Source of the DNA: Rhodanobacter denitrificans
GTDB taxonomy: Bacteria > Pseudomonadota > Gammaproteobacteria > Xanthomonadales > Rhodanobacteraceae
Length of the DNA stretch: 64,000 bases
Direction: 5' to 3'
NCBI GenBank assembly: GCA_017848855.1
Contig: JAFIHF010000014.1
Location: 1-64,000, forward strand
The notes below the pieces were generated by a model. The model was not told the DNA's origin and did no database searches. It worked only from the letters and a program-made list of their open reading frames with translations. Both the position numbers and the translations under genes were made by a program. Positions 54,001-61,919 of this stretch are shown in pieces. Position 1 is the stretch's first letter; each line of letters opens with the position of its first letter.

Positions 54001-54282
54001 GGCGAGTCCTATCATTGGTGCGGTGGTCATCCGTCGCGGCCGGGCGATGCAGGCAATACGCCGTGGACCCATCAGCTGAACCTGGGGGTGAGCTACATTC
54101 CGGCTTGGGCTGGCAAGCATCTGACCCTGCAAGTGCAGGTCCAGAACGTGTTCAACGAGCAGAAGGCCACGGCCTACGTCAGCAGCTTCGGTTCGACCAG
54201 TTCGCCCGATCCGACGTACAAGCTGCCGGTGAGCACGGAGCGACCGCGCTACGCTCAGTTCAGCGTGAAGTACGACTGGTAA
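51076..54282 (+). CDS. TonB-dependent receptor 2 (Oar-like)
   Basis: A 1068-residue paralogue of receptor 1. Signal peptide 1-36 ends VFA|Q; the beta-sandwich domain has SDGRYGANQLPVGDYTVSL, the plug VTVTANSLPAIDV and YYINGFNTTDPVG, and the barrel ends in YDW, the expected C-terminal aromatic residue. ATG 51076 has GGGGAG about a dozen bases upstream; ATG 51085 is an alternative. The two genes are probably an old tandem duplication, each with its own promoter. Confidence 0.93.
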   Translation: MNAMKINNVTRRSTLRRTALAVAIVAGVGMTGPVFAQATTGSVFGTAPVSAGETVRIVNNATGLTREVAVGSDGRYGANQLPVGDYTVSLMQGGNVVATKDHVTVSVAGGASVPFVAAEAGGKNIQNLSSVTVTANSLPAIDVSSTRQTSVITAQQLKQLPLARNAESIAMLAPGVGPGNTGLGNGPAGTPLISFGGDSVVENAYYINGFNTTDPVGNAGGIALPYFAIAEQQTITSGYGAEYGRSTGGVISQVGQRGGNDFHAGVYATFAPSWAQTGYDNIYYANPAVTTVGQQAGNIYNNRRHDSRWSTVYDAYLSGPLIKDTLFFYLTGEIEHDNTHITDSVNNPYYYTHGTSLPKFYGKLDWNINDSNTLEYTNVMSKNADQFHNLYNYNYNTNSIGGFASIDNPIYSSKFNINILKYTSYITDNLTLSVLAGKMKSTYFGQLEVFPGLNPALPGISQVYNQNPDVPGTGSTNPNPTTIPTTDHKSSTNNFRLDLDWKLGDHDLRFGIDNQRSTDISDGTLSQWSYSGSSTPSPGYYWAYGVMPNPANPTILCNNVGQCVGTAVNAANPNGYYAQQTVFGGVASFTVEQKAQYIEDNWQVTPNLLLNLGLRNDQFTNYNGDNIPYIRMTKPQWAPRLGFSWDIFGDSSAKLYGNVGRYYLALPSGLGSRMAGSNSYLSKYYTYTSIDANGIPQGLQQIPVSGPGITDPYQQISPDGELGVPKDPKLVAASNLKPMYQDELVLGFQKMFNAFGQQLVWTTQATDSRMRNIIDDTGSITLPVDADPTFAGTESDVLVNPGRSNILRYCTADNGAAVNPQCTHYSTYTWNPHTATSSAGLVVGFPRAYRNYYSLEESLEHPWDGKWAAKIDYVFARSYGTTEGPTDSPVGQISNASGAAGGHQSGSITEAWDFPELMQYSNGNLPNMHKHTLKAYGTYAITPEWLVSGTYIIQSGSPISCLGYYGPSETDPDGYGESYHWCGGHPSRPGDAGNTPWTHQLNLGVSYIPAWAGKHLTLQVQVQNVFNEQKATAYVSSFGSTSSPDPTYKLPVSTERPRYAQFSVKYDW

Positions 54283-54291
54283 GTAGCGCCA

Positions 54292-54325
54292 TTCCCCGTG
54301 CCATCGCAATCGGTGGTACGGGGAA
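54292..54325. terminator. hairpin after receptor 2
   Basis: TTCCCCGTGCCA and TGGTACGGGGAA pair with one mismatch; a smaller CGCCGG-GCAA-CCGGCG-TTT hairpin follows at 54347-54365. Both lie between convergent genes. Confidence 0.6.
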
Positions 54326-54369
54326 ACGCAAGCAGAGGAACAAGGCCGCCGGGCAACCGGCGTTTCATT

Positions 54370-55920
54370 TCAACGCGCGAGGCGGTCGCGCAGCGGCTGC
54401 AGCCACTGCAGGTACGGCGTGCTGTGTGCCGTGTCGGCGCGGATCGGTTCGCGCACCTGCGCCGCGCTGGCCGTGCTCAGCACTTCGCGACGGGTGCGGT
54501 GGGGCGTGAGGCAGGCGGGGTCGAAGGGCAGGCCGCAGAAGGCGAGCAGGCGGCGGATCTGCGTTTCGGGTTCCCGCACCAAGGTTTCGTAGGGAAAATC
54601 GAGCACGTGCTGTGGATGGCGCGCCAGCCAGAACGCGCTGAGGCGTTCGTAGTCGCGGCAGTTCTCGGCCATCTCGTCGAGGTCGTAGCTGTAGTGCACG
54701 CCGTGCCGGAACAGGTGACGGTAGCAGGAGAAGCAGGTTTCGACCGGGTCGCGGTGGCAGTGGATGACTTTCGCGCCCGGCAGCATGGCCAGCGCGGCGC
54801 CCACCAGCGGCCAGTTGCTGATGTTCTTGTCGGTGAAATACGGTCGCTGCCGGCGCCAGCTTGCGGTGCGGGCGAGGTAGTCCCGGCCGAGCCGGTGCCA
54901 GTCGGCGGCGGTGGCTGCGGCGACCCAGTCCGGAAAGGCCTGGCCGCGGCGGCGGGATTCGTCCTCGATGACCTGCGGCAGGTCGGGGATTTCGTTGGCG
55001 CCTTCGACTTGCGGGTGCGACGCGAGGATGTGTTCGACCAGGGTCGAGCCCGAGCGCGGCAGGCTGACCACGAAGATCGCCTCCTGCCCCAGCGTGGGGT
55101 CGAGCGGCGCGGGTAGCGGCGCGCGGAAGGCCTGCATGATGCGATCGATCTTTGCGTGCTCGGCGGCGGCATCCCACTCCACCAGGCGCCGCTTGTCCGC
55201 GTTCGCCTGGCGCAACGCTTCGAAAGCGCCGGCGTAGTCGCGCTGGTCTTCCAGTGCCCGGAACAGGCTGAAACCGAGCATGACTCGCAGGTCGGGCTGG
55301 AGGCCCGGTTGACGCAGGCAGCGGCGCAGCTGCTCGACGTCGGCCGGGCTCAGCGGTTCGGTCTTGAGGTTGGCCAGCCCGTGCCACGCTTCGGCGCGTT
55401 CGGGATGCAGGCGCAGCACGAGCCGGTATTCGGCCACGGCGCGCGGGATGTCGCCTTGCATGGTGGCGATGTCGGCCACGCCGATGCGCGCCAGCGGGTG
55501 CCGCTCGTCCAGCGCCAGGGTGCGGCGAAAGGCCTGGTCGGCTTCCGGCAGCCGCCCCTGCTGCTTCAGCGCCTTGCCGAGGTTGTACCAGCCCGGCGCC
55601 TGTCCGGGCGCCAGTTCGCAGGCGCGGCGCAGATGGATCAAGGCTTCGTCCAGCGCGCCGGTGTCGTGCAGCGCGCAACCCAGGTAGGTCTGCATCCGGG
55701 CGTCGCCGGGGCGCTGCGCGACGGCCTTGCGCAGCCAGTCGGCGGCCTTGGCGGCCTGGCCGCCCATCAGGCAGGTGACGCCGTAGAGGAATTGCGCGTC
55801 TACCTGCCCGGGATCGACGCCGAGCGCCCGCATCAACGCGCGCTCGGCGAGATCCAGCTTCCCTGCGCCGAGCGCCAGGCCGGCTTCCGCAAGCAACTTC
55901 CCCGTGTGGGCCGCGGGCAT
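54370..55920 (-). CDS. TPR-sulfotransferase 3
   Basis: A 516-residue paralogue, closest to sulfotransferase 1 (shared blocks such as LGQEAIFVV and DLDEMAENCRDYERLS-type text). Regular TPRs occupy residues 10-190. The PAPS loop is LPRSGSTL at 287-294 and KVIHCHRDPVETCFSCYR the 3'-phosphate region. Convergent with receptor 2; upstream neighbour is the glutaredoxin fusion, 24 bp away on the same strand. Confidence 0.9.
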   Translation of the reverse strand: MPAAHTGKLLAEAGLALGAGKLDLAERALMRALGVDPGQVDAQFLYGVTCLMGGQAAKAADWLRKAVAQRPGDARMQTYLGCALHDTGALDEALIHLRRACELAPGQAPGWYNLGKALKQQGRLPEADQAFRRTLALDERHPLARIGVADIATMQGDIPRAVAEYRLVLRLHPERAEAWHGLANLKTEPLSPADVEQLRRCLRQPGLQPDLRVMLGFSLFRALEDQRDYAGAFEALRQANADKRRLVEWDAAAEHAKIDRIMQAFRAPLPAPLDPTLGQEAIFVVSLPRSGSTLVEHILASHPQVEGANEIPDLPQVIEDESRRRGQAFPDWVAAATAADWHRLGRDYLARTASWRRQRPYFTDKNISNWPLVGAALAMLPGAKVIHCHRDPVETCFSCYRHLFRHGVHYSYDLDEMAENCRDYERLSAFWLARHPQHVLDFPYETLVREPETQIRRLLAFCGLPFDPACLTPHRTRREVLSTASAAQVREPIRADTAHSTPYLQWLQPLRDRLAR

Positions 55921-55944
55921 GGTCGTCGCGCTGCGCGGGTTCGC

Positions 55945-56856
55945 TTACGCCTTGCCGGACGCGGCAGCCCAGGCTTCCATCCCGCCTTCCACGTTGTGCA
56001 CCTGGCTGAAGCCGTGCGCGGCGAAGCGCTTGGCCACGTCGAGGCTGCTGAAGCCGCGCATGCAGACGAAGGCGAGTGCGGTGTCCTTGGGCAGCTTGGC
56101 GAGGGCGTCGAAGCCTTCGTCGTCGAGGATGCGTGCCTGCGGCAGCGCGGGCAGCTCGGCGCGCGCGGCGGCGGAGCGCACGTCGACCAGGGTGATGCTG
56201 CCGGCGGCGAGGCGCTGCTGCAGCTCCTGCACGGAGAGCGGCTTCACCTGCTGCGCGCCGGGAAAACTCAGGCTCAGGCCTTCGCCCTGCACGGTGGAGA
56301 CCCAGTCGATCACGATGCCCTTGGCGCGCTGCGCGCTGGCGGGGTCGAAGTGCACTTCCAGGCCGTTGGCGAGCGCCACGATGTCGTGCTCGCCGGCGGG
56401 CGCGAGCTGGAAGCCGGCGCTGTGGTCGGGGCCGATCTCCAGGTGCAGCGCGAGGCCCTGCGCGTTCGCGGTGCCTTCGCGGATCGCCTTGGCGGCGGCG
56501 TCGGTGATGGTGATTTCCGGCGGCGTGCGGTCCGGTGCGGCGAGGCCGAACAGGCTGTGCAGTTCGCCGCTGCCGTACATCTGGCGGATGATGTCGGCGC
56601 CGCCGACCAGCTCGCCTTCCACGTAGAGCTGCGGGATCGTGGGCCAGTCGCCGTAGGCCTTGATGCCTTCGCGGATTTCCGGGTCTTCCAGCACGTTCAC
56701 CGTGTGGTACTCGGGCAGCAGCTCGTTCAGCGTGTTGGCGGCGGCGGCGGAGAAGCCGCAGGCCGGCGCGTGGCGGTTGCCCTTCATGAACAGCACCACG
56801 CGGTGGCTCTTGAGCAGGGATTCGATGCGTTCGCGGGTGGCGGTGTCGAGGGACAT
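55945..56856 (-). CDS. monothiol glutaredoxin - degenerate A-type carrier - rhodanese fusion
   Basis: A 303-residue three-domain protein. Residues 1-108: Grx4-type monothiol glutaredoxin with CGFS at 33-36, which can hold a glutathione-ligated [2Fe-2S] cluster. Residues 113-201: IscA/HesB-like fold (ITITDAAAKAIRE to VIDWVSTVQGEGLSLSFPG) that has lost the cluster cysteines (DHSAG in place of SGCSG). Residues 205-303: rhodanese with active Cys265 in VCMRGFSS. This suggests a role in iron-sulfur cluster or persulfide transfer. Similar Grx4 proteins of about 308 residues occur in Xanthomonadales. Confidence 0.9.
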   Translation of the reverse strand: MSLDTATRERIESLLKSHRVVLFMKGNRHAPACGFSAAAANTLNELLPEYHTVNVLEDPEIREGIKAYGDWPTIPQLYVEGELVGGADIIRQMYGSGELHSLFGLAAPDRTPPEITITDAAAKAIREGTANAQGLALHLEIGPDHSAGFQLAPAGEHDIVALANGLEVHFDPASAQRAKGIVIDWVSTVQGEGLSLSFPGAQQVKPLSVQELQQRLAAGSITLVDVRSAAARAELPALPQARILDDEGFDALAKLPKDTALAFVCMRGFSSLDVAKRFAAHGFSQVHNVEGGMEAWAAASGKA

Positions 56857-56933
56857 GGGGAGACTCCGGAGGGGACACGCAATGATACCGCCGATACGGC
56901 GCCGCCGCCGTGCGGCCTCAAGTTGGTTTTGCT

Positions 56934-56989
56934 CGTCATTCCCGCGAGGCGCTTTTCAACAGCCGAAGGCTGGTCAAGCGGGAATGACG
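56934..56989. repeat. CGTCATTCCCGC hairpin
   Basis: CGTCATTCCCGC (56934-56945) and exact complement GCGGGAATGACG (56978-56989); same end motif as the repeats at 17275 and 60535 but a different middle. Confidence 0.85.
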
Positions 56990-56998
56990 GCAATGATT

Positions 56999-57604
56999 TC
57001 AGCGCTTCGCCAGCATGGCACGGGCGGTGGGCAGCGCCGCTTCCATCCACAGCGTGTACTGCGCGGCCGCGGGGTGCAGGGCGTCGTCGGCGAGCAGGGC
57101 GGGGTGGGCGCGCGAGATCGGCGTGATGTCCACCCAGTGGGCGCCAAAGCGCAGGGTTTCCGCGCGGGCGGTGGCGTTGTAGGCGTCCAGTTCGGCGGCG
57201 ATGCGCGCGGTGTCGCGGCCGCTGTCGCGGGCGAACGGGGTGACGCCCCAGTCGGGAATCGACAGCACCAGCACGCACCCGGCGCGCGCGCCGGCCAGCG
57301 CGATCGCGCGCTGCAGCAGGCGGCGGAACTCGTCGCGGTAGTCGTCCACGCTGCGGCCGCGGTACTGGTTGTTCACGCCGATCAGCAGGCTGACCAGGTC
57401 CCAGGGCGGCGCGTAGCCGGCCGCGTCCATCGCGGCGGACAGCTCGTCGGTGGTCCAGCCGGTGGTGGCGAGGATTTCGGGGTCGGCCAGCGGCACGCCT
57501 TCGCCGCGCAACGCGGCGGCCAGCTGTACGGGCCAGCGGCCTTCGGCGGGCACGCCTTCGCCGATGGTGTAGGAGTCGCCGAGGGCAAGCCAGGTCAGCA
57601 TCAT
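56999..57604 (-). CDS. SGNH/GDSL hydrolase (possible separate start)
   Basis: If translated from ATG 57604 or 57601, a 201-residue SGNH hydrolase: block I GDSYTIGEG with the nucleophile Ser, Asn in LIGVNNQYRG (block III), and Asp/His in DDALHP near the C-terminus. Such enzymes are esterases or lipases of varied substrate. No signal peptide is seen. The codons before this start are open and in frame with the DUF559 gene, so this may be only the C-terminal domain of a longer protein (see 56999-58012). Confidence 0.8.
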   Translation of the reverse strand: MMLTWLALGDSYTIGEGVPAEGRWPVQLAAALRGEGVPLADPEILATTGWTTDELSAAMDAAGYAPPWDLVSLLIGVNNQYRGRSVDDYRDEFRRLLQRAIALAGARAGCVLVLSIPDWGVTPFARDSGRDTARIAAELDAYNATARAETLRFGAHWVDITPISRAHPALLADDALHPAAAQYTLWMEAALPTARAMLAKR

Positions 57605-58012
57605 TGTGTGCGTGGATAGCGATGGGTGTGCTTGGCTCCCCTCTCCCGCTTGCGGGAGAGGGGTTGGGGGAGAGGGTGCGGTTTCCACGAATTGCCTGAT
57701 ACGTTCGAGCACGCTATCCGTCTGATCCAGCGCCTCGTGGTTCCAGAAGCGCAACACGGTGAATCCTTGTGAAGCGAGCCATGCATCGCGTTCGCGATCG
57801 TATGCAATCTGGTCGCCATGCTGGCTCCCGTCGAGTTCGATCACCAGAGCATGGCCCATGCAAACGAAATCGACGATGTAAGGGCCGATCGGTTTCTGGC
57901 GCTTGAACTTCAGGCCGAGGAAGCGGTGCGCGCGCAGGTGATACCAGAGGTGCTGCTCGGCAGGAGTCTGCCGGGTGCGCAGGGCTTTGGCGTGGGGGAT
58001 GTTGTTGGTCAT
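56999..58012 (-). CDS. DUF559 endonuclease-like domain in frame with SGNH hydrolase
   Basis: One open frame of 337 codons from ATG 58012. Residues 1-112 are a DUF559 domain (Vsr/PD-(D/E)XK-like): RTRQTPAEQHLWYHLRAHRF, then VDFVCMGHALVIELDGSQH with the acidic residues and GFTVLRFWNHEAL. Residues 113-136 are the translation of a palindromic repeat (PSPPTPLPQAGEG). Residues 137-337 are the SGNH hydrolase. Either a true fusion exists or the DUF559 unit inserted and lost its own stop. The 41-bp repeats on both sides support insertion. Confidence 0.65.
   Translation of the reverse strand: MTNNIPHAKALRTRQTPAEQHLWYHLRAHRFLGLKFKRQKPIGPYIVDFVCMGHALVIELDGSQHGDQIAYDRERDAWLASQGFTVLRFWNHEALDQTDSVLERIRQFVETAPSPPTPLPQAGEGSQAHPSLSTHTMMLTWLALGDSYTIGEGVPAEGRWPVQLAAALRGEGVPLADPEILATTGWTTDELSAAMDAAGYAPPWDLVSLLIGVNNQYRGRSVDDYRDEFRRLLQRAIALAGARAGCVLVLSIPDWGVTPFARDSGRDTARIAAELDAYNATARAETLRFGAHWVDITPISRAHPALLADDALHPAAAQYTLWMEAALPTARAMLAKR
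57636..57676. repeat. 41-bp repeat, left copy by DUF559
   Basis: Begins CTCCCCTCTCCCGCTTGCGG and ends GGGGGAGAGGG. It matches the inverted copy at 58027-58067 in 40 of 41 bases. Lies inside the open frame, coding PSPPTPLPQAGEG. Confidence 0.95.
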
Positions 58013-58026
58013 TGGCGAGACCTTGG

Positions 58027-58067
58027 CCCTCTCCCCCAACCCCTCTCCCGCAGGCGGGAGAGGGGAG
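58027..58067. repeat. 41-bp repeat, right copy by DUF559
   Basis: Inverted partner of 57636-57676, located just upstream of the DUF559 start codon and 8 bases from the alaA stop. Confidence 0.95.
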
Positions 58068-58074
58068 CAATGCG

Positions 58075-59316
58075 TCAAGCGACGGCGGCGCGGCGCGGCT
58101 GCTCGGCGGCCATGCCGGCCAGCACGCGCTCCATGCGCACGAACACCTCGCGCAGCTGCGCGGGCTGCGGCAGCAGGGTGAGGCGCAGGTGGCGGCTGGC
58201 GGGCACGTTGAAGCTGGTGCCGGGCACCACCAGCACCGATTCCTCTTCCAGCAGGCGCAGCGCGAAGGCCTCGTCGTCGAACACCGGCAGGCGGTCGGCG
58301 CGGATCTGCGGGAAGGCGTACAGCGCGCCGCTGGGCGCCACCACGTCGAGGTAGCCGCTGGCGGCCACGCCGTCGAGCACGGCGCGGCGGGCTTCGTGCA
58401 GCCGGCCGCCCGGCGCGGTGAGCGCGGTGATGGTGGGCGCGTCCTGCAGGGCCGGGATCACCGCCCACTGCGCGGTGACGTTCGCGCACAGGCGCAGCGC
58501 GGCGAGCAGCTGCAGCGCGTCGCGGTACTCGGCGCTGCGCGCGGGGTTGCCCGACAGCGAGAGCCAGCCCACGCGGTAGCCGCAGGCGCGGTGCACCTTG
58601 CTGAGGCCGCCCAGGCTCACGCAGGGCAGCTCGCCGGCGACCTCGGCCAGCGGCTGGAACTGCGCGCCGTCGTAGAGGATCTCGTCGTAGATCTCGTCGG
58701 CGAGCAGCAGCAGGTGGTGCCGCGCCGCCACCGCCACCAGGCGCTCCAGCAGCGCGCGCGGGTAGACCGCGCCGGTGGGGTTGTTCGGGTTGATCAGCAC
58801 CAGCGCGCGGGTGCGCGGCGTCACCAGCGCCTCGATCTCGTCCGCGTCGGGCAGGTGGCCGTTCTCGGCGAGGCAGCGGTAGTAGCGCGGCTTGCCGCCG
58901 TTGAGGATGGTGGCGGCGCTCCACAGCGGGTAGTCGGGGCTGGGCAGCAGCACCTCGTCGCCGGGCTGCAGCAGGGCGCGCAGGGCGAGGTCGATCAGTT
59001 CGCTGACGCCGTTGCCGATGAAGATGCGCTCCACCTCCACGCCGCGCGCGCCGCGGGCGCGCTGCTGCGCGGCGATCGCCTCGCGCGCCGCCTCCAGGCC
59101 TTGTTCGTGGCCGTAGGCCTCGCTCTCGGGCAGGTGGGCGGCGATCGCCTCGCGCAGGTGCGGCGGCGTCTGGAAACCGTAGCGGCCGGGATTGCCGATG
59201 TTGAGCTTGATGATCTCGCGGCCGGCGGCTTCCAGCTCGCGGGCGCGGCGGGTGAGCGCGCCACGGATCTCGTAACGCACGTCCGCCAGATGGGTGCTGG
59301 GTTTGATCGAAGCCAC
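58075..59316 (-). CDS. alaA: alanine transaminase-like PLP aminotransferase
   Basis: A 413-residue fold-type I aminotransferase close to E. coli AlaA/YfbQ: shared blocks KLNIGNPG, IGNGVSELI, PDYPLWSAA, LINPNNPTGAVY, ADEIYDEILYD and GLSKVHRACGYR with the PLP Lys, then LRLCANVTAQ. It would make alanine from pyruvate and glutamate. GTG at 59316 (VASIKPSTHLADV) follows GAGGA and fits the family start. Divergent from rsgA. Confidence 0.92.
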   Translation of the reverse strand: MASIKPSTHLADVRYEIRGALTRRARELEAAGREIIKLNIGNPGRYGFQTPPHLREAIAAHLPESEAYGHEQGLEAAREAIAAQQRARGARGVEVERIFIGNGVSELIDLALRALLQPGDEVLLPSPDYPLWSAATILNGGKPRYYRCLAENGHLPDADEIEALVTPRTRALVLINPNNPTGAVYPRALLERLVAVAARHHLLLLADEIYDEILYDGAQFQPLAEVAGELPCVSLGGLSKVHRACGYRVGWLSLSGNPARSAEYRDALQLLAALRLCANVTAQWAVIPALQDAPTITALTAPGGRLHEARRAVLDGVAASGYLDVVAPSGALYAFPQIRADRLPVFDDEAFALRLLEEESVLVVPGTSFNVPASRHLRLTLLPQPAQLREVFVRMERVLAGMAAEQPRRAAVA

Positions 59317-59451
59317 CGCAGGAATCCTCACGCCAGATACGCTGCCGATCCTAGCAGGATGCTGCGTTGCAGCGCGAGCCGGCAGGCGGGCGCTGGGCGG
59401 GCATTTCCGGGGCAGGGCATAATCGCCCCGGATGGCGGAAACCCCTGACCC

Positions 59452-60507
59452 ATGAGCGATGCCGAAACCCTGGCGCGATTGCGCAGCATCGGCTGGCGCG
59501 GCGAGGCCCTGCCGGCCGCCGGCCGGCGGCTCGCGCGCGTGGTGGCGCAGCACCGCGCCGGCTACGAGCTGCACGACGGCGAACGCAGCTTCGGCGCGCA
59601 GCCGGCCGGGCAGTTCCTCAAGCGCAGCCTCGACCCGGCCGAGCGCCCGGCGGTGGGCGATTTCGTGGAGATCGAGCCCGGCCAGCCGCCGCACATCGTC
59701 ACCGTGCTGCCGCGGCGCAGCGTGCTGTCGCGCGCCGCCGCGGGCGAGCGCTACGCGCGGCAGCTGATCGCCACCAACATCGACTACGTGCTGGTGCTCA
59801 CCGGGCTGGACGGCGACTACAGCCCGGCGCGCATCGAGCGCTACCTCTCGCTGATCGAGGATTCCGGCGCGCGGCCGGTGGTGCTCTTGAGCAAGCCCGA
59901 CCTGCACGCGGACAGCGGCGAGCGCATCGCCGAGCTGCGCGCGCGGCTGGCGCCCGGCACCGCGGTGCACGCGATCAACGGCAAGGACGCGGCCAGCGCG
60001 GCGCAGCTCGCGCCCTACCTGCAGCCCGGCGACAGCGCGGTGCTGGTGGGTTCGTCCGGCGCGGGCAAGTCCACGCTCACCAACACCCTGCTCGGCATCG
60101 ACAAGATGGCCACCGGCGCGGTGCGCCGGCACGACAGCCGCGGCCGCCACACCACCACCCATCGCGCGCTGCTGCAGCTGCCCACCGGCGGCTGCCTGAT
60201 CGACACCCCCGGCATGCGCGAGCTGAAACTCACCGGCGAGGAAAACCTCGACCTGTTCGCCGACATCGAGGAACTGGCCGAAGCCTGCCGCTTTGCCGAC
60301 TGCGGCCACGGAAGCGAACCCGGCTGCGCGGTGCAGGCGGCGCTGGACAGCGGCGAACTGTCGCCCGAGCGCTGGCGCAACTACTTGAAGCTGCGCGACG
60401 AGCGCGAGGAGCAGGCCAGCACGCTGGAGGCCAAGCTGCGCCGCCAGCGCGGCGGGAGGCCGATCGAGCGGCCGCATGCGCCGCGCGGAAGGCGCGAGCG
60501 GGAGTGA
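59452..60507 (+). CDS. rsgA: ribosome small subunit-dependent GTPase RsgA
   Basis: A 351-residue circularly permuted GTPase for late 30S maturation. OB domain first, then motifs in permuted order: G4 SKPD 147-150, G1 GSSGAGKS 200-207, G3 DTPG 251-254. The zinc site is C279, C284, H286, C292. A basic tail follows. Confidence 0.95.
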   Translation: MSDAETLARLRSIGWRGEALPAAGRRLARVVAQHRAGYELHDGERSFGAQPAGQFLKRSLDPAERPAVGDFVEIEPGQPPHIVTVLPRRSVLSRAAAGERYARQLIATNIDYVLVLTGLDGDYSPARIERYLSLIEDSGARPVVLLSKPDLHADSGERIAELRARLAPGTAVHAINGKDAASAAQLAPYLQPGDSAVLVGSSGAGKSTLTNTLLGIDKMATGAVRRHDSRGRHTTTHRALLQLPTGGCLIDTPGMRELKLTGEENLDLFADIEELAEACRFADCGHGSEPGCAVQAALDSGELSPERWRNYLKLRDEREEQASTLEAKLRRQRGGRPIERPHAPRGRRERE

Positions 60508-60534
60508 TCGGTGGTACGTATCGACGTCATGCCC

Positions 60535-60601
60535 GCGCAAGCGGGCATCCACCTGCGCTTCGGCAAGCTTGAAATGGATGCCCGCTTGCGCGGGCATGAC
60601 G
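60535..60601. repeat. REP-like hairpin, copy 2 of the 17275 family
   Basis: CGTCATGCCCGCGCAAGCGG at the start, the complementary arm ending GCGCGGGCATGACG. Located between rsgA and the DUF1704 gene. Confidence 0.9.
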
Positions 60602-60650
60602 GCAAAAACCAGGCGTTCCGTCAGCGAGCGGCGCGAGCACAAAGGCACGC

Positions 60651-61919
60651 ATGAACACCATTGCCCCCGACCTGCAACCGATCGCCGCGCTCGACCAGCG
60701 CCTGCTGGCCGCGGTGAAGGGCATCCGCATCCTGCCCACGGTGGCGTGGCCGGCATCGCTGGAGAACCGCATGATCGCGGACTACGCGGCCGGCCGTTTC
60801 GCCTTGCCCGAGGTGAGCTACCAGCGGCCCGATCTCGCCGCCGCACGCGCCGAGCTGGCGGCGATCGAGCGCGAGGCGGCGGCGCTGGGCGGCGATCCGC
60901 TGGGCGATTACCTCGCGCGTACCGCCGAGTCCTGGCGCATCGCGGCGGAGATGCTGGAGGCGGTGGGCACCGACGGCGTCAGCGCGCCGTCGATCGCGCT
61001 GTACGGGCGGCCGGGCGACGCGATCCCCGGCAGCCAGCGCAGCAACCTCGATGCGGCGCGCTACTTCGTGGAGCTGTCGGACGAACTCGGCGGCGACCTG
61101 CTGGCCGACGACGCGCGCGAGAGCATCGGCGCCGAGGCGCTGCGCGACGAGCTGGCGCGCACGCTGGACGATTTCTTCGGCGCGGACACGGTGAAGGTGG
61201 AGGTCGACCCCGAGCTCACCGCCAAGGCCGCCGCCGGCGCCACCCGCATCCGCCTGCGCGGCGGCGCCAGCTTCAGCGACTACGACCGCCACCAGCTGCT
61301 GGCGCACGAGGCGCTGGTGCACACGCTCACCGCGCTGAACGGCCGCGCGCAGCCGCTGCTGGCCTCGCTGGCGCGCACCTCGCCGCGGGTCACCGCCACG
61401 CAGGAAGGGCTGGCGGTGTTCGCCGAGCTGATGAGCGGCGCGATCGACATCGCGCGGCTGAAGCGCATCAGCCTGCGCATCCTGGCGATCGACATGGCGC
61501 TGGCCGGCGCCGATTTCGTCGAGGTGTACAAGTTCTTCGTCGAGCGCGGGCAGAGCGCGGCGGACAGCTTCCACTCCGCGCAGCGCGTGTTCCGCGGCGT
61601 GCCGCTCACTGGCGGCGCGGTATTCGCCAAGGACAACGTCTACCTCAGCGGCCTGCTCACCGTGCACACCTTCTTCCGCTGGGCGCTGAAGCAGCGGCGG
61701 CTGGAGCTGCTGCGCCACCTGTTCGCCGGCAAGCTCACCCTGCACGACGTGGTGGCGCTGCAGCCGCATTTCGCCGCCGGCAACATCGCGCCGCCGCGCT
61801 GGCTGCCGCCGTGGATGCAGCACGTGCACGGCCTGGCCGGCAAGCTGGCGTTCTCGGTGTTCATCAACGGCATCCGCATGGGCAAGGTGCATGCGGAGGA
61901 GTGGTCGCCGGGCGTATAG
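60651..61919 (+). CDS. DUF1704 (QEGLA-motif) metallopeptidase-like protein
   Basis: A 422-residue protein of the DUF1704 family (TIGR02421). Zinc motif HEALVH at 219-224 (HExxxH) and the name-giving QEGLA at 251-255, whose Glu is the probable third ligand. Bacterial members were called flavohemoglobin expression-modulating; related eukaryotic proteins are tubulin tyrosine carboxypeptidases. The substrate in bacteria is unknown. Length is normal. Confidence 0.88.
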   Translation: MNTIAPDLQPIAALDQRLLAAVKGIRILPTVAWPASLENRMIADYAAGRFALPEVSYQRPDLAAARAELAAIEREAAALGGDPLGDYLARTAESWRIAAEMLEAVGTDGVSAPSIALYGRPGDAIPGSQRSNLDAARYFVELSDELGGDLLADDARESIGAEALRDELARTLDDFFGADTVKVEVDPELTAKAAAGATRIRLRGGASFSDYDRHQLLAHEALVHTLTALNGRAQPLLASLARTSPRVTATQEGLAVFAELMSGAIDIARLKRISLRILAIDMALAGADFVEVYKFFVERGQSAADSFHSAQRVFRGVPLTGGAVFAKDNVYLSGLLTVHTFFRWALKQRRLELLRHLFAGKLTLHDVVALQPHFAAGNIAPPRWLPPWMQHVHGLAGKLAFSVFINGIRMGKVHAEEWSPGV

